Below, piece by piece: positions 39,622-46,121 of a stretch of DNA of 46,121 nucleotides. Below the pieces are notes generated by a model that was given only the letters and a program-made list of their open reading frames with translations, did no database searches and was not told where the DNA came from. A program made the translations under genes and the position numbers. The first letter of the stretch is position 1, and each line of letters starts with the position of its first letter. This stretch comes from an uncultured Flavobacteriales bacterium. Lineage in GTDB: Bacteria; Bacteroidota; Bacteroidia; Flavobacteriales_G; Salibacteraceae. The stretch covers positions 1 through 46,121 of the forward strand of contig CALCCE010000260.1 in the NCBI GenBank assembly GCA_937899835.1. The letters are read 5' to 3'.

Positions 39622-42108
39622 ATGAGAAAAACTGTGTTTTTGATGGGATGGCTACTATTTGCCACCCTGGCCAGCGGCCAACGACCGCACCAGCCTGCTG
39701 CCTCCGAAATTCAATTGAAACTCAACAAGCTGAATGTGCTCGGCAATGTGCTCTACTTAGCCGCGCATCCAGACGATGAGAACACCCGATTTATCGGATA
39801 TTGCGCCAATGAGCGCCTCTTCAATACAGCCTACCTATCGCTTACAAGAGGTGATGGGGGCCAAAACCTCATCGGTCCTGAGATTCGGGAAGGACTCGGA
39901 ATCATCCGAACTCAGGAATTGCTGGCTGCCCGACGGAAAGACGGTGGGCAACAGTTCTTTTCACGGGCCAACGACTTTGGGTATTCTAAAACCAGCACCG
40001 AGACACAACAGATTTGGGATAAGGAAAAAATCCTGGGCGACATGGTTTGGGTGATTCGAAATTTCAGGCCTGATGTGATCGTATGTCGTTTTCCACCCGA
40101 CAGTCGAGGTGGCCATGGGCACCATACCGCTTCTGCTGAGCTGGGACTAATTGCCTTTGAAATGGCTGCTGACCCTGAGGCCTATCCAGCGCAATTGAAA
40201 TACACCGAGGTATGGCAAACGACCCGGATTGTGGTCAATACCGGTCGCTGGTGGAGAAAAAACATTTCAGCCGATGAAGAAGGAGTGGTAGCCGAAGACA
40301 TTGGCAGTTACAATCCGCTGTTGGGTACTTCTTATAATGAATTGGCCGCCAGAAGCCGAAGTCAACACAAAAGCCAAGGCTTTGGGGCTACTGGAAGTCG
40401 GGGCGAATTGATCGAGTATTTCGAGCATTTGAAAGGGAAAGAAGCTCAAAAGTCACTTTTTGAGGGATACTCCAGCGGATGGGATCGGGTGAAGGGCAGT
40501 AAAGACGTTGCCGCCAAAGTGAAGCAGGTGATTGCCCAATACAATCCTGAAAATCCATCGGGATCGATTGATGGTTTGCTGGCTCTCCGTGCGGAACTAC
40601 TCCAACTCAACGATCCATTTTGGAAACTTAAAAAGCTACAAGAAATTGATCAGCTGATTTTAGATTGTGCGGGCATTTACCTTGAAGCCAAAGCAGACGA
40701 CTATGCCGCCACCCCGGGCGATTCGGCCAAAATAAGCTTTGAGTTCATCAACCGAAGCGGGGCTTCCGTAGAACTAAAACAGTTGAGCTCCAATGTGTTG
40801 GGCATCAAAGAAGCGATGATGCTCACCATGGACAAGAATCAGAAGAAAACCCATGAACTGGCGCTCCAATTGCCCAGCGACCTAACGGTAACACAACCTT
40901 ACTGGTTGGCCGAGAAGGGCACATTGGGCACTTACCGGGTAGACAACCAGCTGCTAATTGGCAAACCCGAGAACGATCCTTCGATTGCGTTTCAACTTCA
41001 GTTGATGGTAAACGGCACCACCCTGGACTATGAAATCCCCTTGATTTACAAATGGAACGACCCGGTGAAAGGTGAACTTTATCGTCCCTTTACCATCACG
41101 CCACCCGTATTTGTCAATTTTTCTGAGAGTGCATTTCTGTTTTCTTCCAACACCGCTCGCGAGGTAGAAGTAAAGGTCAAAAGCGGCCAGGCCGATTTTA
41201 GTGGGACCGTTCAACTCAATGTGCCCAGTGGCTGGAAACTAAGCCAATCACAATTTAAGGTACAATTCGAGCGCAAAGGAGAAGAGCAGTTGCTCAAAGT
41301 AAGCCTTCAACCCATCGAGGGAATGCCGGTCACCAACGGGAACCTCACCGCCAGAGTTTTGGACCAACAGGGCGATTTGTGGCAAAATTCCTTACAAACC
41401 ATCGCTTACGATCACATTCCGACCCAAAGTTATTTCCCCAGCGCAGCCACCCAAATTGTATATGTCGACCTGAAGAAAAAGGGCCGGTTGGTGGGTTATT
41501 GGGAAGGGGCCGGAGATGTGATTCCCGAAAGCCTCGAAAATGTAGGTTATCAGGTAGATCGCCTGAGTGAGGGCGACCTTTCACCTGCCAATCTGAAACG
41601 CTACGATGCTATTGTTTTAGGCATACGCGCCCTCAATACCGATGAGCGAATGGATTTTGCTATGCCGGCCTTGTTGGCCTATGCCAAGGCCGGAGGAACC
41701 CTCATCGTTCAATACAATACTTATTTCCGACTTAAAACGCAGAACTATTCTCCTTTCCCAATCAAAATTTCGCGCGACCGGGTGACCGAAGAAGATGCTA
41801 AAGTTACTTTCCTGCAACCCGATCATCCGGTGCTAAACCAACCCAACAAAATCACAGCGGCCGACTTTGATGGCTGGGTACAAGAGCGTGGCCTCTATTT
41901 CCCCAGCGAATGGGACGAAAAGTACGCTGCCCTTTTGAGCTGGCACGATGTAGGTGAAGATGCCAAAGAAGGTAGTTTGTTGGTAGCGCCTTACGGTGAA
42001 GGCTACTACGTGTACACGGGCATTTCATTCTTCCGGCAACTTCCGGCAGGAGTGCCCGGAGCTTACCGCTTGTTGGTCAACCTCATTTCGTTGGGCAATG
42101 AAGAGTAA
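39622..42108 (+). CDS. secreted PIG-L family deacetylase with large C-terminal extension
   Basis: ATG 39622 gives 828 residues with a signal peptide (VFLMGWLLFATLASGQ). The PIG-L/LmbE domain has the metal motif AHPDDE (48-53), the SLTRGDGGQN loop and GHGHHTAS, all intact. A linker (about 280-370) and an immunoglobulin-like region rich in strands follow. The C-terminus (about 610-828, VYVDLKKKGRLVGYWEGAGDVIPESLENVGYQ, abridged, then YDAIVLGIRALNTDERM) resembles a ThuA/glutamine amidotransferase-like fold. It should remove N-acetyl groups from a sugar conjugate in the periplasm. Its stop overlaps the start of a 50-aa membrane protein, which in turn overlaps a sodium symporter gene. Confidence 0.9.
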   Translation: MRKTVFLMGWLLFATLASGQRPHQPAASEIQLKLNKLNVLGNVLYLAAHPDDENTRFIGYCANERLFNTAYLSLTRGDGGQNLIGPEIREGLGIIRTQELLAARRKDGGQQFFSRANDFGYSKTSTETQQIWDKEKILGDMVWVIRNFRPDVIVCRFPPDSRGGHGHHTASAELGLIAFEMAADPEAYPAQLKYTEVWQTTRIVVNTGRWWRKNISADEEGVVAEDIGSYNPLLGTSYNELAARSRSQHKSQGFGATGSRGELIEYFEHLKGKEAQKSLFEGYSSGWDRVKGSKDVAAKVKQVIAQYNPENPSGSIDGLLALRAELLQLNDPFWKLKKLQEIDQLILDCAGIYLEAKADDYAATPGDSAKISFEFINRSGASVELKQLSSNVLGIKEAMMLTMDKNQKKTHELALQLPSDLTVTQPYWLAEKGTLGTYRVDNQLLIGKPENDPSIAFQLQLMVNGTTLDYEIPLIYKWNDPVKGELYRPFTITPPVFVNFSESAFLFSSNTAREVEVKVKSGQADFSGTVQLNVPSGWKLSQSQFKVQFERKGEEQLLKVSLQPIEGMPVTNGNLTARVLDQQGDLWQNSLQTIAYDHIPTQSYFPSAATQIVYVDLKKKGRLVGYWEGAGDVIPESLENVGYQVDRLSEGDLSPANLKRYDAIVLGIRALNTDERMDFAMPALLAYAKAGGTLIVQYNTYFRLKTQNYSPFPIKISRDRVTEEDAKVTFLQPDHPVLNQPNKITAADFDGWVQERGLYFPSEWDEKYAALLSWHDVGEDAKEGSLLVAPYGEGYYVYTGISFFRQLPAGVPGAYRLLVNLISLGNEE

Positions 42109-42250
42109 CGAAACGGCTCCGAAAAACAACGATACCGAACAATCCGGGCCACCACTGTTTGCTACCTGGCAGAGTTGGTATGCCCTCTTGGTGCTGGTTT
42201 TATCGGTATTAGTAGCCCTGTTTTACGTGCTAACCCGCTATTATTCATGA
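42098..42250 (+). CDS. 50-aa single-pass membrane protein linking deacetylase and symporter genes
   Basis: ATG 42098 overlaps the end of the PIG-L gene by 11 bp, and the TGA shares an ATGA with the ATG of the symporter gene. The 50 residues are a polar N-terminus (MKSNETAPKNNDTEQSGPP) and one membrane helix (WYALLVLVLSVLVALFYVL). It is too small for most pipelines. The double overlap strongly suggests it is translated. It probably supports the symporter, but its role is unknown. Confidence 0.75.
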   Translation: MKSNETAPKNNDTEQSGPPLFATWQSWYALLVLVLSVLVALFYVLTRYYS

Positions 42251-44013
42251 GTCCGATTGATTGGATCGTACTGTTAGGAACCCTGGCCTTCATTGCCGCT
42301 TACGGTGTTTGGAAAACACGGGGCAGCCAAAATTTAGAAGGGTATCTGCGTGGAAACAACGATGCTAAGTGGTGGGGAATTGGCATCAGCATCATGGCTA
42401 CACAGGCCAGTGCCATCACCTTTCTATCTACTCCTGGCCAAGCTTATTTTGACGGGATGCGCTTTGTGCAGTTCTATTTCGGCCTGCCCATCGCCATGAT
42501 CATATTGTCCGTCACTTTCATTCCTATCTATTACAAGCTCAAGGTTTTTACCGCCTATGAGTTTTTGGAACAGCGCTTCGACCTGAAAACACGATCGCTG
42601 GCGTCCATCTTGTTTTTGGTGCAACGCGGCCTCGCGGTTGGCATCACCATTTATGCCCCTTCTATCATTCTCTCTACCCTTTTGGGATGGCCACTCGGCC
42701 TCACCAACCTGCTGATCGGAGCACTGGTAATTGTATATACCGTCTCGGGCGGAACTAAGGCGGTGACCCAAACCCAAAAGCAACAAATGGCCGTGATGAT
42801 GGGTGGAATGGTCATTGCCGGAATTTTGGTGATTGCATGGCTACCCGAGAAAATGGGCTTTGGAGATGCCTTGCATGTAGCGGGTAAGATGGGCAAACTC
42901 AACGTGGTCAATTTTGAGTTTGATCTCAACGATCGCTATAATTTCTGGTCAGGAATAACGGCTGCCTTGTTTTTGTTCATGTCTTATTTTGGTACCGACC
43001 AGAGCCAGGTGCAACGCTACCTGAGCGGCCGCTCCATCGCCGAAAGTCGACTCGGGCTCATTATGAACGGCTTACTGAAAGTACCTATGCAATTCGTTAT
43101 CCTGTTCATCGGGGTGATGGTGTTTGTTTTCTTTCAGTTCAACCAACCTCCGGTTTTCTTCAATAAAACGGCCTTAGAAAAAGTGGAGCAATCGGCCAAT
43201 GAAGAAGACAAGGAAGAACTCGAACGACTCAAAAGGCAGTACACCCACGTTTTCGAAGAAAAAAAGTACCACCTGGAAGAATTGATCAAAGCCACCCGGA
43301 CAGAAGATCAATCGGAGGTGGACCGGCTTCGAACCGAAGTAAATACCCTGCAAGAGCGCTCCGAAGAAGTGCGGGAAGAAGTCAAAGGTTTGGTATTGAA
43401 AACCGATCCCAATGCCGAAGACAACGACAAGGATTATGTATTCATGACCTTTGTAATGAATTACCTGCCCACCGGTTTAGTTGGGCTTTTATTTGCTGTA
43501 ATTTTTTCTGCGGCCATGTCTTCTACGGCCTCGGAATTGAACGCCTTGGCCACCACCACTACCATCGACCTTTACCGGAGATCGATCCGCAAAAACGAAA
43601 ACGAGCAACATTATGTCAGTTCCAGTCGCTGGTTCACCTTCTTGTGGGGCATTTTGGCTATTTTGTTCGCCACCTATGCGTCCCTGTTCGAAAACTTGAT
43701 TCAAGCGGTCAACTACCTTGGATCGCTGTTTTACGGAACCATTCTTGGCATCTTCATTGTCGCCTTCTACATCAAACGCATAGGAGCCAATGCGGTATTT
43801 TTTGGAGCTATTTTGGCCGAACTACTGGTAATTGGGCTAGACCAAGCCAATGGGGCGGGCATTGCTCCAGAATGGTTACAAGTAGGTTATTTGTGGTACA
43901 ACGTTATTGGTTGTGGCTTAGTCGTATTCTTCGGATTGCTGTTGCAACCCTTTTTTGACAAACCTCAACAAGCAACCATTCTGGAAAAAAACGAAAAAAG
44001 CCACCCCGATTAG
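42247..44013 (+). CDS. sodium:solute symporter family protein with cytoplasmic coiled-coil insertion
   Basis: ATG 42247 gives 588 residues with the SSS fold: IDWIVLLGTLAFIAAYGVW, then GIGISIMATQASAITFLSTPGQAYFDGMRFVQFYF, abridged, which is the conserved first-core segment. SDQ-like helix GTDQSQVQRYLSGRS also fits. Residues about 300-400 form a highly charged coiled-coil-like insertion (NEEDKEELERLKRQYTHVFEEKK, abridged, and VDRLRTEVNTLQERSEEVREEV) between two membrane helices. The substrate may be the sugar released by the adjacent deacetylase. The ATG overlaps the stop of the 50-aa gene by 4 bp. Confidence 0.9.
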   Translation: MSPIDWIVLLGTLAFIAAYGVWKTRGSQNLEGYLRGNNDAKWWGIGISIMATQASAITFLSTPGQAYFDGMRFVQFYFGLPIAMIILSVTFIPIYYKLKVFTAYEFLEQRFDLKTRSLASILFLVQRGLAVGITIYAPSIILSTLLGWPLGLTNLLIGALVIVYTVSGGTKAVTQTQKQQMAVMMGGMVIAGILVIAWLPEKMGFGDALHVAGKMGKLNVVNFEFDLNDRYNFWSGITAALFLFMSYFGTDQSQVQRYLSGRSIAESRLGLIMNGLLKVPMQFVILFIGVMVFVFFQFNQPPVFFNKTALEKVEQSANEEDKEELERLKRQYTHVFEEKKYHLEELIKATRTEDQSEVDRLRTEVNTLQERSEEVREEVKGLVLKTDPNAEDNDKDYVFMTFVMNYLPTGLVGLLFAVIFSAAMSSTASELNALATTTTIDLYRRSIRKNENEQHYVSSSRWFTFLWGILAILFATYASLFENLIQAVNYLGSLFYGTILGIFIVAFYIKRIGANAVFFGAILAELLVIGLDQANGAGIAPEWLQVGYLWYNVIGCGLVVFFGLLLQPFFDKPQQATILEKNEKSHPD

Positions 44014-44026
44014 CGAAGTGGCTTTT
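43996..44026. terminator. bidirectional terminator between symporter and DUF2911 genes
   Basis: AAAAGCCAC (43996-44004) pairs with GTGGCTTTT (44018-44026). The stop codon of the symporter gene lies inside the loop. T-runs on both sides suit both convergent genes. Confidence 0.75.
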
Positions 44027-44048
44027 AACAGTTTGGTTGTAACTCGAC

Positions 44049-44915
44049 TTATCCTTTCAAGCGAGCAATCAGTTTTTCGTTGCGATCAATGTAGCCGTAG
44101 TCTCCTTCTTCAGAGGCTTTCGCCATCTTCAAAGATTCTTCTGCAGTTTTGATGGCCTCTTTGGTGTTGCCCATATCGGCCAATAATTCTGCTTTGTAGT
44201 GGATGTACCAGAAAGCTTTTGGACGCATCTCAATGGCTTTGTTCATCCATTTGAGGGCCATTTCTTGGTCTTTACCATGCTCTGCATAATAGCGACCACC
44301 GGCCATATAAGTACTGGCTTTGACCTCAGCATCGGCAGGAGCGTCCACCAATTGTTCTTTGATTTGCGCCATTACTTTGGTTTCAGAATCCACTTTGATG
44401 GGAATTGCAACCCTGGTCTTTTCCCATTTCATCACCAGGTGAGCACTGTTATCCGTCAGGTGCGAAAACTCAATGGTAAAGGTTTCAACCGGATCGCCTA
44501 AAGTGGTAGACTTGATTTCAAAACGTGTTACCTCTTCACTTTCTTTGTACTCTCCGGCACCCCATAATTCGGTGTTCTTATTGATCATTATGGTCCACAT
44601 TTCCTTGCCAGGCATGGTAAAGATGGAATAGCTACCGGCAGGCACTTCTTTATTGTTGAAAGAAACCGGCTCATCGAATTTAATCATGGTTGCTTTGTTA
44701 GCGCCAGTACGCCAAATTTTTCCGTAAGGCACTAAATCACCAAAAATGGTGCGGTCTTTCATTCCTGGACGGGAATATACCACAGTGATGTCAGTAAGTC
44801 CTACAGTTTGCGAAATGGTAGCACCAGGGCTGGGCTGTGGCGTTTTAATTTGAGCCACGGCAGCAGTAGCGGCAAACAACAGCACCACGGTAAAGAGTCG
44901 GGTCATCAGTTTCAT
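44049..44915 (-). CDS. secreted DUF2911 and TPR protein
   Basis: ATG 44915 gives 288 residues with a signal peptide (LMTRLFTVVLLFAATAAVAQ). The DUF2911 domain follows: SPGATISQTVGLTDITVVYSRPGMKDRTIFG, abridged, IWRTGANKATMIKFDEPV, YSIFTMPGKEMWTIMINKN, and FSHLTDNSAHLVMKWEKTRVAIPI, abridged. The C-terminus carries two TPR units (ALKWMNKAIEMRPKAFWYIHYKAELLADMGNTKEAIKTAEESLK, abridged). DUF2911 is widespread in Bacteroidota without an assigned function. The start is supported by a -7 box 29 bp upstream. Confidence 0.88.
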   Translation of the reverse strand: MKLMTRLFTVVLLFAATAAVAQIKTPQPSPGATISQTVGLTDITVVYSRPGMKDRTIFGDLVPYGKIWRTGANKATMIKFDEPVSFNNKEVPAGSYSIFTMPGKEMWTIMINKNTELWGAGEYKESEEVTRFEIKSTTLGDPVETFTIEFSHLTDNSAHLVMKWEKTRVAIPIKVDSETKVMAQIKEQLVDAPADAEVKASTYMAGGRYYAEHGKDQEMALKWMNKAIEMRPKAFWYIHYKAELLADMGNTKEAIKTAEESLKMAKASEEGDYGYIDRNEKLIARLKG

Positions 44916-44943
44916 AGCAAGAGCATTGTGTTGGTTTAGGCGG

Positions 44944-44951
44944 CAAAGATA
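44944..44951 (-). promoter_or_regulatory. Bacteroidota -7 box TATCTTTG
   Basis: On the minus strand 44951-44944 reads TATCTTTG, an exact TAnnTTTG match. It lies 29 bp upstream of ATG 44915, giving a leader of about 23 nt. It argues against the alternative start at 44981. The -33 box is not obvious. Confidence 0.5.
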
Positions 44952-45090
44952 GCGCATCATCATTGGCCCACCTGCCTCCATTTGTATCCATTTCCAAGGT
45001 TCCTAATGCACAAACCAAGACCTACACCTGATAAATGGTGAGTAGCAATGAGACAAGAAGGCCCTGAAAAAGTCGTTTCTTTGAGGTCTA

Positions 45091-46068
45091 ATGCTGAAAC
45101 AACTGCATAAGTTAGTGCTCTTGATGGCACTTTGGATACTCGGGTGTCTGCAAGTATTGGGGCAGTATTACACCGCCCCGGACCGTAGTTTTCGTATTGC
45201 ATTTCCGGGCCTGCCGGTAGAAAAAAAACAGCTGGTGGAGACCCCATTGGGTGAAATTCCAATGACGACCTATCTTTTCGAAGCTTCAGAAGACCTGGTC
45301 TACCTCACTGCGCTTTCCGATTTTCCGAAGGATTCGCTGCGAAAATTTAAACCCGACTCGTTGCTCAGAAAAACGATGGTAGGAATTCAAAAAACCTTGG
45401 GAGTAGAAGCGCTGGATCTGGTTGTTCCACTAAAAAAAGACAACTATCCAGGTCTTTCCTTTCGAGGAAAATCCAAAGACCTGTGGGTGGTATACGAGCT
45501 GTATCTGTTGGATAGCAGGCTGTATCAAATTGGAATGCTATCAGGCAATGGCTACCCACTCGACACGAAAATAGAAACCTATTTCCGCTCTTTTGAATTG
45601 CTGGAAGGAGCGTTTATGGATGGACTTTACCGTGCTTCTCCGGATGCTGGTTTTAAAGTTGCTTTCCCGAGAAAGCCAAAAACTTCCGTTCAAACGATCA
45701 ACGCAGAAAAGAATTCCATCACGATTCACCTTTTCATTGCTGAAATGAAGAATCAGGGGATTTATATGGTGTCTTATTCTGATCTTCCAGATGACTCGCT
45801 GAAAAACGAAAATCCCCAAAAGATAATGGGGCGTGCCCAGACGAGCATCCTTCAAAACCTCGGGCTTCCTGAGCCCGGAAGCCAGGGAAAGCGGTTTTTG
45901 GGAGAACATCCGGGAATTCATTTTCTCGCAGCTTCACAACAAATGCGGGTGTCATTTCAACTTTTTTTGGTGAATGGGCGCCTTTACCAGGTAGGTGTAA
46001 TGTCGCCTGTGGGTCTGTTTAACGACCGTATGGCCAATGATTTCTTACGGTCATTCGACTTGGATTGA
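45091..46068 (+). CDS. secreted protein with internal duplication, function unknown
   Basis: The 325-residue protein starts with a signal peptide (LVLLMALWILGCLQVLGQ); an LGC motif could also make it a lipoprotein. The mature part is two homologous halves of about 145 residues. Each contains a strand R.F(R/K)(I/V)AFP, then (L/V)x(A/S)(L/Y)SD(F/L)P.DSL, a helix with (L)Q..LG(V/L) and a closing LYQ(I/V)G.(L/M)S followed by F.RSF(E/D)L. I do not recognise the family. The gene ends 53 bp before the window edge and its downstream neighbour is not visible. Confidence 0.75.
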   Translation: MLKQLHKLVLLMALWILGCLQVLGQYYTAPDRSFRIAFPGLPVEKKQLVETPLGEIPMTTYLFEASEDLVYLTALSDFPKDSLRKFKPDSLLRKTMVGIQKTLGVEALDLVVPLKKDNYPGLSFRGKSKDLWVVYELYLLDSRLYQIGMLSGNGYPLDTKIETYFRSFELLEGAFMDGLYRASPDAGFKVAFPRKPKTSVQTINAEKNSITIHLFIAEMKNQGIYMVSYSDLPDDSLKNENPQKIMGRAQTSILQNLGLPEPGSQGKRFLGEHPGIHFLAASQQMRVSFQLFLVNGRLYQVGVMSPVGLFNDRMANDFLRSFDLD

Positions 46069-46121
46069 TTCAATCTGGATCCATTTTTTTCTATTTCAAT
46101 TTCTACCATTTGATTTCCAGG

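Noticed and set aside
1-46121. tRNA, rRNA, CRISPR or insertion sequences
   Set aside because: I found no cloverleaf with a GTTCRA loop outside coding regions, no regularly spaced short repeats with unique spacers and no transposase motifs.

Overview
The window is chromosomal DNA of a Bacteroidota bacterium; I cannot place it more finely. The grounds are a type IX secretion C-terminal sorting domain (end of the gene at 31643-35671), a DUF6435/Lacal_2735-type small protein, LytS/LytR and GAF/multi-PAS sensors of the type common in this phylum, no Shine-Dalgarno sequences in front of most genes, and several TAnnTTTG promoter -7 boxes. I saw no tRNA, rRNA, CRISPR array, transposase or integrase.

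Layout. 1-3.6 kb (minus): partial outer-membrane protein, NtrY/AtoS-like histidine kinase and a sigma-54 response regulator. 3.8-8.7 kb: secreted or lipid-anchored small proteins (TonB-C-like protein, NTF2-like protein, lipoprotein, azurin) and an alpha/beta hydrolase. 8.7-13.4 kb: a MacA/MacB-like efflux operon (HlyD adaptor, ABC ATPase, FtsX permease) with a textbook -24/-12 promoter and an upstream 16-bp palindrome. A palindrome of the same architecture lies upstream of the sigma-54 regulator, so the two-component pair probably controls both itself and the pump. 13.4-19.3 kb: PD40/OmpA envelope protein, a membrane GAF/PAS receptor and a thioredoxin-like protein.

19.3-26.6 kb is the accessory part. 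It holds a phage-like module (stand-alone DnaA domain IV protein, unknown 279-aa protein, winged helix, Rad52-like annealing protein) divergent from an S24/LexA-type repressor. A repeat-rich 670-bp non-coding stretch follows, then a NarL-type two-component pair, a TPR protein, an XRE regulator with a perfect 16-bp palindrome, and an SRAP/HMCES-family protein that has lost every catalytic residue.

26.6-46.1 kb is housekeeping-like: RRM protein, desaturase, SRPBCC protein, AraC regulator, DUF6435, SGNH protein, a large T9SS-exported beta-propeller protein with three 492-bp tandem repeats, 2'-5' RNA ligase-like protein, an outer-membrane protein/LytS/LytR operon, and a translationally coupled PIG-L deacetylase / 50-aa membrane protein / sodium:solute symporter cassette. 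It ends with a DUF2911-TPR protein and an internally duplicated secreted protein.

The strongest candidates for new biology are the sigma-54 efflux regulon with its shared palindromes, the repressor/Rad52-like/DnaA-IV module and the dead SRAP protein. All functions are read from sequence motifs without database searches.
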